DNA from: Planctomycetota bacterium
GTDB taxonomy: Bacteria > Planctomycetota > Planctomycetia > Pirellulales > Pirellulaceae
Reading direction: 5' to 3'
DNA: 64,000 nucleotides
Assembly: GCA_014238905.1 (NCBI GenBank)
Contig: JABAAE010000008.1
Coordinates: forward strand, 62,001 to 126,000
Position numbers and translations under genes: made by a program. Below, in pieces: positions 40,153 through 49,800 of the stretch; the first letter of the stretch is position 1, and every line of letters begins with the position of its first letter. The notes under the pieces are model-generated. The model saw nothing but the letters and a program-made list of their open reading frames with translations, searched no databases and was not told the DNA's origin.

Positions 40153-41655
40153 ATGAACTTGCCCGAAAGCTTATCTTCGCTGGGACGCCACTTTTTGAAT
40201 CGCCGAAATTTTCTTCATACTGCAGGTCTGTCTGGAGCGGCCATTGGCTTGACCAGCCTGTTGTCATCCGATGGGCTGCTGAGCGAAGATCTCAAAACGG
40301 CGGGTGGTAAGAAACCGATTCGTCCCCGTATCGACTCGCGTAATCCGTATGCGGCTCGTCCCTCTCATTTCGAGGCACCGGCTAAACAAGTCCTGGTCAT
40401 TTATTGCCCTGGTGCGGTCAGTCACATTGATACGTTTGACTATAAGCCAGCCCTGGCACGACTACACGGCCAAAAACCAAATGGCTTACCTGCAGTCACC
40501 TTTGAAGGTCCGTCGGGCAACATCGCTAAACCGTTCTGGAAATTCAAACCGCGGGGCGAGTCCGGAAAAATGACATCCGATCTTCTTCCTCATCTTGGTC
40601 GCCAGGTAGATGACTTCTGTTTCTTTCACGCCTTATCGACTCAGACTAGCGCTCATCCGCAGGGAGAGAATTTTTTCAATACCGGATTTACCATGGAAGG
40701 CTTCCCGTCTTTCGGAGCATGGACCACCTATGCCCTCGGGACCGAAAATCAGGAACTGCCGGCATTTGTTGCGATCAATGATCCACGCGGACTAGCTCGC
40801 AGCGGCAAAAACAATTTTGGAAACGGTTTTCTTCCGGCCGCTTTCCAGGGCACCGCATTCAATTCAAAAAGCCCCCCCAATAATCTTGGTCGGCCGCGAT
40901 CGATTCCGGCTCGTACCGATGCACAAACGGTTGAGCTATTAAAACTCCTGAATTCTCGACACCTCAAAAAATACCCTGGAGATGCAGATCTGGCGGGACG
41001 AATCGCCAGTTATGAGTTAGCAGGAAAAATGCAGTCCTCTGTGCCACAGGTGATGGATTTAGCAAAAGAAAGTGAGGCAACCCTGAAAGCCTATGGAGTT
41101 GAAGGAGGAAGCCAGCTACGAGGACACTACGCCAGGAATTGCATCCTCGCCAGACGGCTTCTGGAAAAAGGTGTACGAGTTGTGCAGTTGTTCAACGGCA
41201 GTGATCCGTCTGGTGGAAATGGTATTACCAATTGGGATTCCCACACTAACATTGCCAAGACTCATGCGATGCAGGCAGAAATCATGGACCAGCCGACCGC
41301 AGCCCTAATCGCCGATCTCAAGCAACGAGGGTTGCTGAAGCAGACGTTGGTCGTTTGGGCAACAGAATTCGGCCGAATGCCCTTCCTGCAGGGCAACGGG
41401 ACCGGGCGAGACCACAACCCGGGTGCGTTCACCTGTTTTCTGGCTGGTGCAGGTGTCAAGAAGGGATTTAGCTATGGTGAAAGCGACGAATTCGGTTTCA
41501 AGGCAATGGTCGATAAAACGTCTGTTTACGATTTCAACGCCACGATATTGCATTTAATGGGACTGGACCATAGTAGACTGACGTTCTACCACAATGGGCT
41601 GGAACGTCGCTTGACTAACGTCCACGGTCATGTCGTTACTGAAGTGACCGCCTGA
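40153..41655 (+). CDS. DUF1501 family Tat-exported protein
   Basis: 500 residues. The signal is twin-arginine: FLNRRNFLHTAGLSGAAIG. Landmarks: KQVLVIYCPGAVSHIDTFD, GFPSFGAWTTYALGT, GVRVVQLFNGSDPSGGNG, NWDSHTN, VWATEFGR, GRDHNPGAFTCFLAGAG and LTNVHGHVV. The residues NWDSHTN and GRDHNP replace WDHHSN and GRDHHP of the copy at 23339, keeping the Asp-x-His spacing. The gene forms a pair with the PSD1 protein upstream and is followed closely by an alpha/beta hydrolase and a sulfatase on the same strand, so the pair may sit in a polysaccharide-degradation operon. Biochemical function unknown. Confidence 0.92.
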   Translation: MNLPESLSSLGRHFLNRRNFLHTAGLSGAAIGLTSLLSSDGLLSEDLKTAGGKKPIRPRIDSRNPYAARPSHFEAPAKQVLVIYCPGAVSHIDTFDYKPALARLHGQKPNGLPAVTFEGPSGNIAKPFWKFKPRGESGKMTSDLLPHLGRQVDDFCFFHALSTQTSAHPQGENFFNTGFTMEGFPSFGAWTTYALGTENQELPAFVAINDPRGLARSGKNNFGNGFLPAAFQGTAFNSKSPPNNLGRPRSIPARTDAQTVELLKLLNSRHLKKYPGDADLAGRIASYELAGKMQSSVPQVMDLAKESEATLKAYGVEGGSQLRGHYARNCILARRLLEKGVRVVQLFNGSDPSGGNGITNWDSHTNIAKTHAMQAEIMDQPTAALIADLKQRGLLKQTLVVWATEFGRMPFLQGNGTGRDHNPGAFTCFLAGAGVKKGFSYGESDEFGFKAMVDKTSVYDFNATILHLMGLDHSRLTFYHNGLERRLTNVHGHVVTEVTA

Positions 41656-41746
41656 TTAATCGACTCGCCAACACTTAACGAAGACCAAACCCCATCAACA
41701 TTCTCAATACGTTTTGCTCCCGCATCATTCCTTAACCCTAACAAAA

Positions 41747-42682
41747 ATGATCATGTCATCTATTCTAAATCCCTTAGTCACCACTTCTAAATTTTTCCGC
41801 AGGTGTCTCATCTGGCCCCTGACGGCACTGTTATTGTTGGTCGCCGGAACCATGCACGCCGCGGCTCAACAACAGGAAAAATCCCTAGCCCCTGATGATT
41901 CCAAAAAGACGAATCCAGCCACCGATGATACAGATCGTATCGAGACCGGAAAGTCTGTAACGCGGGAATATGATTTCACCGCTGCGGGAAAAAAAATGGA
42001 GTACCAGGTTTACCTGCCAAAAAATTACTATGATGAAATCGATGCCGACAAAAAGAAAACGTTTCCATTAATTGTCGCCCTCCATGGTTATGGAAGCAAT
42101 CCAAAACAACTCATGGGCTACCCCGGATTCACTCGGTATGCAGAAAAATCGGGTTTCTTAATTGTGGCGCCCATGGGATATAACAGTCGCGGCTGGTATG
42201 GCAGCCGCGGTCTCCGAGGCGGACGTGGCAAAGACCCAGACAACCTGGGTGAGTTATCCGAAAAAGACGTCATGAACGTCCTTCAAATTGCTCGGGATGA
42301 TTTCCAAATAGACGAAAAACGAATCTACCTGTATGGCCACTCGATGGGGGGTGGAGGAGCTCTTCATTTGGCCATGAAATATCCAAAGATCTGGGCTGCA
42401 ATAGCCCCGATGGCCCCGGCAATACCCGCTGGACTGAAAAACCTTCCAAAAGCAAAAGAGATACCGGTATTTGTTGTCCACGGCGACAACGACAGGGTAC
42501 TTTCTGTCAAAGGGACTCGGAGACTGGTTGAAAAGATGAAAGAGCTCAAAATCGTTCATCAATACGTCGAGGTAAAAAACGGAGGGCACGTCCTTGTGGC
42601 TTTTCAATACTGGAAAGAGATTTTCACATTTTTTGAAAAGCACAGGCGAAAAAACCAAAGCGAATCATCGCTCGAAAAATAA
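41747..42682 (+). CDS. Secreted alpha/beta hydrolase (PHB depolymerase / feruloyl esterase-like)
   Basis: 311 residues from the ATG at 41747; the ATG at 41753 is equally possible, and an upstream TTG at 41714 is less likely. The signal peptide (IWPLTALLLLVAGTMHAAA) is followed by a short acidic, Pro/Asp-rich linker. The esterase domain contains LIVALHGYGSNPKQL (oxyanion hole), nucleophile Ser199 in GHSMGGGG, Asp249 in HGDNDRVL and His281 in NGGHVLV. Domain order matches extracellular LpqC/esterase-D-like enzymes that cleave ester side chains on polysaccharides or polyesters. The neighbouring sulfatase 59 bp downstream suggests joint removal of acyl and sulfate groups. Exact substrate unknown. 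Confidence 0.87.
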   Translation: MIMSSILNPLVTTSKFFRRCLIWPLTALLLLVAGTMHAAAQQQEKSLAPDDSKKTNPATDDTDRIETGKSVTREYDFTAAGKKMEYQVYLPKNYYDEIDADKKKTFPLIVALHGYGSNPKQLMGYPGFTRYAEKSGFLIVAPMGYNSRGWYGSRGLRGGRGKDPDNLGELSEKDVMNVLQIARDDFQIDEKRIYLYGHSMGGGGALHLAMKYPKIWAAIAPMAPAIPAGLKNLPKAKEIPVFVVHGDNDRVLSVKGTRRLVEKMKELKIVHQYVEVKNGGHVLVAFQYWKEIFTFFEKHRRKNQSESSLEK

Positions 42683-42741
42683 TTGTTCAAGACGAAAAAA
42701 AGACTCCTCACCCTTTTTGAAACCAACTATTGGATGACCCG

Positions 42742-44481
42742 ATGACACGCAAACATTCTGGACGCTTGTGTTGGGTATTGCTACTGGCCATTGCGTTTTG
42801 CGATCCTGGTCTTGTTGGCAATGATCGGCCCAATGTTCTTTTCATCTCGGTGGACGATCTGAATGATTGGATCGGGTGCCTGGGAGGACACCCGCAAGCC
42901 AAAACCCCCAATATCGATCGCCTCGCCGCCAGCGGCGTCTTGTTTACCAACGCTCACTGCTGCGCCCCAGCCTGCAATCCATCCCGTACCGCGATCATGA
43001 CCGGGATCTCACCCCACAAATCTGGGCTGTATGACAACGGTCAAAACATGCGCGAAATACTGCCTGATGCCGAACTGTTGCCAAAGTCGTTTTCCCGTCA
43101 TGGCTATTGGTCCGCTGGTTCAGGTAAACTCCTACATTATTTTATCGACGCCCAATCGTGGGATGTCTATCATCCACCCAAAGCTACTGAAAACCCTTTC
43201 CCCCGAACTCTCTATCCGGAGCAGCGACCGGTCAATCTGCCCCGTGGCGGACCGTGGCAATACGTCGAAACGGACTGGGCAGCGTTAGAGGCAACCGATG
43301 AAGAATTTGGAGGAGACTGGTTGGTATCCCAGTGGATCGCCGACCAACTGCAAAAGAAGCATGAAAAACCGTTTTTTCTGGCCTGCGGAATTTACCGGCC
43401 TCACGAACCCTGGTTTGTGCCAAAAAAATATTTTGACCTGTTTCCTTTAAACGAGATCCAGTTACCGCCTGGCTACAAGGAAGACGACTTGAAAGACCTG
43501 CCCCCAGAAGGACAAAAACGGGGGCCCAACCGTTATTTTGACCACATCAAAAAACATCAACAGTGGAAACCAGCCATCCAGGGATACCTCGCATCCATCG
43601 CATTTGCGGACGCCATGGTCGGAAGAGTGATTCAGGCCTTGGACCAGGGACCCCATCGAGACAACACGATCGTGGTTCTCTGGAGTGATCATGGTTGGCA
43701 TCTGGGGGAAAAACAGCACTGGCAAAAATACACAGCCTGGCGAGCCTGTACTCGCGTGCCCTTGATGATTCGAGCTCCGAAGGGAACCCCCGGCCTTACG
43801 ACGGGTACGCAAAGTGGAACCCGATGCGACCAACCGGTGAACCTGATTAGTCTTTTTCCGACTTTGCTCGATCTCACCGGGCTCCCTCCTCAAAAGTCCA
43901 ACGATGGCCCCAGCCTTGTTCCGCTGCTTAAAAATCCCTCCACGGATTGGCCCCATGTTTCGATTACCTACCTAAGCGAACCAGGGAGTTACGGCTTAAG
44001 CGCTCAAGGCTCACGGCTCCTACATTACGCTGGGGGCGATGAAGAATTTTATGACATCAAAAAAGATCCTTATGAATGGAACAATCTGGCAACGGAACCG
44101 AGGTTTGCCGACACCATCGAGGGCCTGCGAAAACTAGCGCCCACGGTGTTTGCTCCCAAGATCGCCGCTACCGTCGAGTCATTGCCACCATTGCGCTGGC
44201 ATCCCATCCAGTCCAACCCGGCTCCGGCATCCAATCCGGACGGAACCAGCTTTGACGTCTTCTTTCAGAACCGACGGAAACAAACGGTCAACCTTTACTG
44301 GATGAATCGAGAGGGGAATCCCAAACCCTATGGAAAGATTCCCGCGGGCAAACAACAGCGGCAACGTACCCGACCGGGTGCCGTTTGGTTGGTCACCGAC
44401 CAGCAGGATGCCTCCCTTGGTTTTTTCAAAATCGGTGATCGAACCGCGCGGGCAGAGATTCCCGCAGTCAGCGAAAAATAA
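42742..44481 (+). CDS. Secreted sulfatase, iduronate-2-sulfatase-like (S1 family)
   Basis: 579 residues from the ATG at 42742; a TTG at 42730 adds only four residues. Signal peptide (LCWVLLLAIAFCDPGLVG). Metal Asp38-Asp39 in ISVDDLNDWIG, TPNIDRLA, and the formylglycine site C78-N-P-S-R82 followed by TAIMTG, which is canonical. Later landmarks are LACGIYRPHEPWFVP, VLWSDHGWHLGEKQHW and NLISLFPTLLDLTGLP. The order SVDDLNDW...FYRPH...SDHGWHLGE is typical of the iduronate-2-sulfatase-like group common in planctomycetes. A C-terminal ~100-residue beta-rich extension (FFQNRRKQTVNLYWM) follows the enzyme domain. It sits between an esterase and a TauE-like permease. Glycan substrate unknown. Confidence 0.9.
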   Translation: MTRKHSGRLCWVLLLAIAFCDPGLVGNDRPNVLFISVDDLNDWIGCLGGHPQAKTPNIDRLAASGVLFTNAHCCAPACNPSRTAIMTGISPHKSGLYDNGQNMREILPDAELLPKSFSRHGYWSAGSGKLLHYFIDAQSWDVYHPPKATENPFPRTLYPEQRPVNLPRGGPWQYVETDWAALEATDEEFGGDWLVSQWIADQLQKKHEKPFFLACGIYRPHEPWFVPKKYFDLFPLNEIQLPPGYKEDDLKDLPPEGQKRGPNRYFDHIKKHQQWKPAIQGYLASIAFADAMVGRVIQALDQGPHRDNTIVVLWSDHGWHLGEKQHWQKYTAWRACTRVPLMIRAPKGTPGLTTGTQSGTRCDQPVNLISLFPTLLDLTGLPPQKSNDGPSLVPLLKNPSTDWPHVSITYLSEPGSYGLSAQGSRLLHYAGGDEEFYDIKKDPYEWNNLATEPRFADTIEGLRKLAPTVFAPKIAATVESLPPLRWHPIQSNPAPASNPDGTSFDVFFQNRRKQTVNLYWMNREGNPKPYGKIPAGKQQRQRTRPGAVWLVTDQQDASLGFFKIGDRTARAEIPAVSEK

Positions 44482-44863
44482 CCATCTCCGCCTCAACTGC
44501 CACGACAACAGACGGCCTACGAGAATGGCTCACTCAACTGGAATTGGCCAAGTCGAAAGAACATCGGAGCCTCGCCAGAAATTCTTTTCTCCATGGTTAG
44601 AACCGGTCGGTGTTGTTTAGCACCGGCCCGGCGATCTTTAAATCTTGATCTTCGTGTTCAACCGATTGCCGTTGGAAACATTTGCCCATCCCTGCTACGC
44701 TGGAAATTCGGTTCTCGCAGGACAAGCAAGTTGGTTTGGTTTCGGCGGGGCCCAACGAGGCGGAAGGGGCCTCTCCAGGTCGGTTGATTCCATCGAATCG
44801 ATGAATTATCAAGTCCAACCCATCGCTGACTTTCATCCAAATTAAAATAGGGAACCCTGACGC
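44482..44863. other. Intergenic region between sulfatase and permease genes
   Basis: 382 bp. A stem-loop CGGTG/CACCG near 44606-44626 with flanking partial pairing is visible, but no U-tract follows, so it is not called a terminator. No protein-coding or RNA gene was credible. Confidence 0.45.
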
Positions 44864-45730
44864 ATGGTCGTGTTGATCTCTGGGCTCATTATCGGGGTGA
44901 CGCTCGGGATGTTCGGTTCGGGAGGGTCTGCGCTTTGTGTCCCGATCCTGGTCTATCTTGTCGGCCACCAGGCCAAGGAGTCCATGGCCGAGGCCATGGC
45001 CATCGTAGGATTCATCGCGATGACAACCGCTATTCCATACGCTAAACGGGGAGACATTCACTTTCCCACGGTAATTTATTTCGGCATACCAGGAATGCTG
45101 GGAACCTATTTCGGTGCGATGCTCGGTGGTATGTCGACCGATCAGCTACAGTTGATTGTCTTCGGTATCGTCTTGGTGATGGCCGCTTACGTCATGCTTG
45201 ACAACTCCATCAGAAAAAAAGAAGACGTCGAGCCAGCAAACATCGCTGGCACACCAAGCCACCGATCGCCCCTCCTGAAAATCACATTGGAGGGCGCCAT
45301 CGTCGGATTATTAACGGGATTTGTGGGTGTCGGCGGCGGGTTTCTGATCGTTCCAGCGTTAGTCGTTTTGGCTAAGTTACCAATGCGACTGGCCATCGGT
45401 TCAAGTCTCGCCATCATTGCCATTAAATCATCTGTTGGCTTCGCAAAATACCAATATGACCTGATGGCAGATGAACGAACCGCAGATCCAGAAACCATCG
45501 TCACATTCGCTCTGCTGGGGACACTGGGAAGCGTGGCCGGAAAATTCATCAACGTTCGAACCAATCAACAATCGCTTAAAAAGATGTTCGCTATTTTCCT
45601 GATTCTGATTGGTGGTTTCGTCATTCTAGATCGCCTCCGGAATATCATGGCAACTCCCAAGGGAGAGCGACAATCAACCCAATCCGCGTCATTAAATCCC
45701 AATCAGATGCTCGGCGGTGGAGAGAGGTAA
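44864..45730 (+). CDS. TSUP family permease (TauE/SafE-like)
   Basis: 288 residues, with about eight hydrophobic segments in two homologous halves. Each half begins with the family's glycine-rich turn: LIIGVTLGMFGSGGSALCVP and GLLTGFVGVGGGFLIVPALV. The cytoplasmic loop (SIRKKEDVEPANIAGTPSH) separates them. TSUP members export sulfite, sulfoacetate or related organosulfonates across the inner membrane; others move different small anions. The gene lies between two sulfatase genes on the same strand, so export of sulfur oxyanions released from sulfate esters or from intracellular sulfonate breakdown is a reasonable inference, but sulfate freed outside the cell would not need it. The start ATG begins the first membrane segment. 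Confidence 0.87.
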   Translation: MVVLISGLIIGVTLGMFGSGGSALCVPILVYLVGHQAKESMAEAMAIVGFIAMTTAIPYAKRGDIHFPTVIYFGIPGMLGTYFGAMLGGMSTDQLQLIVFGIVLVMAAYVMLDNSIRKKEDVEPANIAGTPSHRSPLLKITLEGAIVGLLTGFVGVGGGFLIVPALVVLAKLPMRLAIGSSLAIIAIKSSVGFAKYQYDLMADERTADPETIVTFALLGTLGSVAGKFINVRTNQQSLKKMFAIFLILIGGFVILDRLRNIMATPKGERQSTQSASLNPNQMLGGGER

Positions 45731-46055
45731 CCCCGGTCAGAAAGAACCCAAAAACCGCTTGTCACAGGCTCATCGGACGTCGCGACTGGATTCGATGTCT
45801 GCCAACGCATGCCGAGATATCCAGCGATCCTGCGTCTTGGATCCTGTTCAGAGCGATAGAATCCCGGAACCCCGTTTGCATCTGCTCCAGCCTCAAGCCT
45901 AAAATGAGAGAGTTCGCGCTGAATGTCTTCTCTCACCGATGAAACCCCGGCGTGAACCTTCCCATCCGGTGCACCGTATGAGCTCTGTTTCCTCGAGGCA
46001 TCGGGCCGCTGTTCCAATTGATCCTTGCTGTCACCCCTGCAATTTGAAAGCATTT
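45731..46055. other. Intergenic region upstream of a sulfatase
   Basis: 325 bp containing an in-frame extension of the next ORF from 45939 that reads basic, non-signal-like sequence, which I do not count as coding. Otherwise no feature is supported. Confidence 0.45.
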
Positions 46056-47864
46056 ATGCTCCGAAAGTTTTTGGCAATCGTACTCCTTTGTTCGACGACG
46101 GTCTCTGGCGATCAACCTGGACCTAATATCCTGATGATTACCGTGGATGACATGAGTTGCGATTCGGTCGGGGCCTTCGACTGCCCATTACCGGGGACCA
46201 CACCCAATATCGATCAACTCGCCAAACAGGGCATGAGATATCACTACGCCCATGTTCAGGTTGGTAACTGTTACCCTTCCAGAAATGTCATGTTCTCCGG
46301 CCGGTACCCACACAATACGGGGGTAGAGGGTTTCTATCAGGTTAAAAACCCGCCCCACCCCCACCTGGTGGACTTGATGAAAGCGGCGGGCTACTTTGTA
46401 GCCATCAGGGGAAAGGTCTCTCACTCCACACCGTACCAACCGTACGACTGGGATGCCGACCTGACCAAAATCGACGGCCAGACACAGCATGGCAAAAATG
46501 CCAAATCCTATTTCATTTCCACGCAAAAAGGCATTGAATTGGCGAAGCAGGCCAATCAACCATTTTGCCTGAGCATCAATATTTCTGATCCGCACAAACC
46601 GTTTTACGGTATCAATGGAGCCGGCGCGACAGTCAAAGACTCGAACGTTCCTTCCCGTATTTTCCAACCTGAAGAAGTCCCAATCCCCGGTTTTCTTTTT
46701 GATCATCCTGACGTTCGAAAAGAATTAGCCCATTACTACTCTTCGGTACGACGGGCAGACGATTGTGTTGGCGAAATTATCAAAGCATTGAACGCCTCCG
46801 GCCAGAAAGAAAATACCGTGATCCTATTCCTGTCCGATCACGGCATGCCCCTACCCTTTGCCAAAACCGCTCTTTGGCATCACAGCACCCGAACGCCATG
46901 GATTGTGAAGTGGCCCGGGGTCACCGACGCGGGAAAAGTTGATCGCACCCATATGATCTCCGCTGTGGATCTATTACCGACGGTCCTGGATATTGCTGGC
47001 GCCAAACATCCTGCGGGTATGGATGGAAAATCATTTTCGCCACTACTGCACGGCACATCCCAATCTGGCCGAGAAACCGTTTACAAGGTTTACAATGAAA
47101 ACGCTGGCGGCAATCGCAGTCCGATGCGGAGCGTCCAATCCAAAAAATACGGCTACCTGTTTAATCCGTGGTCTGATGGTCAACGAGTTTTTGCTACCGC
47201 TACAACCGGAACCCTGACCTATCGAGCGATGCAAAAACTAGCCCCTGACAACCCGGAGATTGCGGCTCGATTGAAACACTTCCGGCATAACACTCCGGAA
47301 GAGTTCTACGATTATGAAAACGACCCGGATGCAAAAAATAACCTGATTAATGACTCACGTTTTGCGAAGGCCATCACCGAACACCGCGCAATAATGAAGC
47401 GATATATGCAACAATCCAATGATCCCATGCTGGAGGTTTTTCAAAAACGCTCAGATCCAATTTTCGTGAGCGACTATGTTGATCGGGTTCAAGCTGTCTC
47501 CGATGCTCGACGCCAGTCGAGACGGAAAACAAAACCATTAAAGGGCAACCCAAAAAAGGATTCAAAACTTTTCCAACTAATCCTCCCCACTCAACTCAAG
47601 AGAGATGCATCTCTTGTCGTCGAAATATCTCATCAGCTGCCGGCGGACCTCGGCAAGCAGATGTTTCACGTCACACTAAAAAAAGGCAATGGCGAAAGGA
47701 TCAGTCGGAAAGTGGTTTCCGGTTCAGGTAGCGGTAGCCTGAAGGTCAATTTTGATTTACCCAATGGCTTGGATACCGATTCTGTAATCATTTCGACATT
47801 TGTAGGTGCAAGCTATCCAACCAATCGTTTACACCGCACCTCGAAACCAATTGCCTTAAAGTAA
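46056..47864 (+). CDS. Secreted sulfatase, heparan N-sulfatase (sulfamidase)-like, S1 family
   Basis: 602 residues from the ATG at 46056, which begins a clean signal peptide (LRKFLAIVLLCSTTVSG); the longer frame from 45939 puts 39 unlikely residues ahead of it. Landmarks: metal pair Asp31-Asp32 in TVDDMSCDSVGAF, TPNIDQLA, formylglycine site C72-Y-P-S-R76 followed by NVMFSGRYPHNTG, then LSINISDPHKPFYG, LFLSDHGMPLPFAKT and TPWIVKWPG. The phrase SDHGMPxPFAKT is typical of the sulfamidase-like group. A C-terminal extension (~500-602), with RRQSRRKTKPLKGNPKKDSK, is basic and then beta-rich. It shares strand and gap with the upstream permease. The glycan or N-sulfo substrate is not established. Confidence 0.9.
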   Translation: MLRKFLAIVLLCSTTVSGDQPGPNILMITVDDMSCDSVGAFDCPLPGTTPNIDQLAKQGMRYHYAHVQVGNCYPSRNVMFSGRYPHNTGVEGFYQVKNPPHPHLVDLMKAAGYFVAIRGKVSHSTPYQPYDWDADLTKIDGQTQHGKNAKSYFISTQKGIELAKQANQPFCLSINISDPHKPFYGINGAGATVKDSNVPSRIFQPEEVPIPGFLFDHPDVRKELAHYYSSVRRADDCVGEIIKALNASGQKENTVILFLSDHGMPLPFAKTALWHHSTRTPWIVKWPGVTDAGKVDRTHMISAVDLLPTVLDIAGAKHPAGMDGKSFSPLLHGTSQSGRETVYKVYNENAGGNRSPMRSVQSKKYGYLFNPWSDGQRVFATATTGTLTYRAMQKLAPDNPEIAARLKHFRHNTPEEFYDYENDPDAKNNLINDSRFAKAITEHRAIMKRYMQQSNDPMLEVFQKRSDPIFVSDYVDRVQAVSDARRQSRRKTKPLKGNPKKDSKLFQLILPTQLKRDASLVVEISHQLPADLGKQMFHVTLKKGNGERISRKVVSGSGSGSLKVNFDLPNGLDTDSVIISTFVGASYPTNRLHRTSKPIALK

Positions 47865-48052
47865 ATCCCCGGAAGTACTTGCTGCCGACCAGAGACACAC
47901 TGGTAAACGCGTCCCTCCATCAAGATCTTTTTAAGACCCTCACCAGAACGAGGTGGGTCAAGGATTCGCCGGGACTAAAAAAGGGTTTAGATACCGATTA
48001 ACATAATACGCTGAAGCCGGCATTCCTCCACCATCCCGAGATCGAAATCGCC

Positions 48053-49612
48053 ATGAGCAAAAAACAGAATCGCGCGTTGCGTTTTGCCAAATTTGCCGCT
48101 CGAATGATCCTCCTGCTGAGCGCACCGCTGATGCTTTCCTCTTTCCTGGCAGCCCAATCTGCACCACCGATAGACGCGGTGGCGACCCCTCCCAAAAACG
48201 CCAAACATCCCATGGCCGGCATGGGAGTAATGTCAGGGGAGGTCACCCACCATTCGGCACTGGTGCAAATGCGGTTGACCGAAACGGCAATGTCGGTCAA
48301 TCAAGATGTTGCCGGGGCCTGGGGCTTTGTCGAATTCAGAGCTCAACCCAAGGGTCGCCGATCGGTACCGTTAGTGAAAACTGCGTACTGTCTTCCCCAG
48401 AGGGATTTTATTGCCCGCGTTCATTTCTCCAAACTGCTCGCCAATACCACATACGTTTGCACAAGCCGAATCGGCCCTACACCGGAAAACCTAAGTGAAG
48501 GTCCTACACTAGAATTCAAGACTCATCCCGGTCGGCAAAATGCAGATACCGTTCGGTTTGTCGTCGTGACGGGTATGAATTACGCGAAATTCCACGGTGA
48601 CAATCGCATCGACAGAAAACGGCACCTCATACAGAACAACACCAATCTTCCCAAACCGTACGAAGGTAAAGACAAACACCTTGGGTACCCAGCTTTGGAA
48701 ACCATCCTGAAAATCCAACCCGATTTTTTCGTCGGAACCGGCGACAATGTCTACTACGATACTCCCACCGATCCGCGGTCTCAAACGATCCCCCAAATGA
48801 GACAAAAATGGCACCAGCAGTTCATCCAACCCAGATATCGCCAGCTGTTTGCCAAAGTACCTACCTTTTGGATGGTCGACGACCACGACTACCGGATCGA
48901 CGACAGTGACAATTCGGGGGAATATCTGCCTCTACCTGAAACAGGACGGCAAATATTGATGGAACAGTTACCCTATGCTCCTTTTAATGAACCCGCAGCC
49001 AAGACCTATCGCACCCACCGAGTGAGCAAAGATCTTCAAATTTGGCTTCCTGAGAATCGTTTTTACCGCAGCCCAAACTCACAACCCGATACACCCGAGA
49101 AGTCCATTTGGGGAACCGAGCAAAAACGATGGTTGAAAAAATCCCTTTTGGCCAGCGACGCAACTTTTAAAATCCTCATTTCTCCCACGCCCATGATCGG
49201 GCCTGATGACTTGCGCAAGAAAGACAACCATTGTGACGTCGGAGGTTTTCGCCATGAACGGGATGAGTTCTTTAATTTCCTCAAACAAAACAATCTGGTT
49301 AAAGGAAATTTCTTCATCGTGTGCGGTGATCGGCACTGGCAGTACCACGCCATGGATTCCACTGGACTGGAAGAGTTTTCCTGCGGTGCGTTGGTCGATG
49401 CCAATTCACGCTTAGGACGTCTGCCGGGTGACCCGGCTGGCACCGATCCTGAGGGGCTCATCAAACATCTGTATAATCAAACCAAACGTTCCGGTGGCTT
49501 CCTGATGATCACCAGCCAGCCAGCCAACCAAGGAAAAAAGGCCACGCTGGCTTTTGAATTCCATGATGAAAAAGGAAAACTACTCTACCGTCACATTAAG
49601 AAAACCCCCTGA
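48053..49612 (+). CDS. PhoD-like alkaline phosphatase
   Basis: 519 residues with a long hydrophobic signal region (ILLLSAPLMLSSFLAAQ). The N-terminal Ig-like PhoD_N domain (SGEVTHHSALVQMRLTETA) is followed by the metallophosphoesterase core. Metal-binding motifs seen are Gly230-Asp231-Asn232 in VGTGDNVYYD, Asp276-Asp277-His278-Asp279 in WMVDDHDYRIDD, and CGDRHWQYHA. The position where PhoD usually has a Cys-containing first motif reads VVTGMNYAKF, which is a deviation. PhoD enzymes cleave phosphodiesters and monoesters using Fe/Ca, usually exported by Tat; a clear twin-arginine motif is not visible here. Substrate unknown. It stands alone between the sulfatase and PSD1 genes. Confidence 0.85.
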   Translation: MSKKQNRALRFAKFAARMILLLSAPLMLSSFLAAQSAPPIDAVATPPKNAKHPMAGMGVMSGEVTHHSALVQMRLTETAMSVNQDVAGAWGFVEFRAQPKGRRSVPLVKTAYCLPQRDFIARVHFSKLLANTTYVCTSRIGPTPENLSEGPTLEFKTHPGRQNADTVRFVVVTGMNYAKFHGDNRIDRKRHLIQNNTNLPKPYEGKDKHLGYPALETILKIQPDFFVGTGDNVYYDTPTDPRSQTIPQMRQKWHQQFIQPRYRQLFAKVPTFWMVDDHDYRIDDSDNSGEYLPLPETGRQILMEQLPYAPFNEPAAKTYRTHRVSKDLQIWLPENRFYRSPNSQPDTPEKSIWGTEQKRWLKKSLLASDATFKILISPTPMIGPDDLRKKDNHCDVGGFRHERDEFFNFLKQNNLVKGNFFIVCGDRHWQYHAMDSTGLEEFSCGALVDANSRLGRLPGDPAGTDPEGLIKHLYNQTKRSGGFLMITSQPANQGKKATLAFEFHDEKGKLLYRHIKKTP

Positions 49613-49800
49613 ATAGTCGCCGGAGGCCCCGTAAAAACACCAAACCGATTCGGTCAAATTTCCCGTCGATGAATTTCTGTTTATGGGATCCCATGATTGG
49701 GGTATAGTAAAAGTCGTCATTGGCGAATGCCCCCCTTTGAATCCTGCCTAATGCCACCCGCCTGCACACCTATACAAATGACGTTTTGGAGATCCACCCC

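Noticed and set aside
44602-44632. Stem-loop after the sulfatase as intrinsic terminator
   Set aside because: No U-tract follows and the outer pairing is imperfect.
45939-46055. N-terminal extension of the sulfamidase-like sulfatase
   Set aside because: The 39 added residues are basic and signal-less, and lie before a clear signal peptide at 46056.
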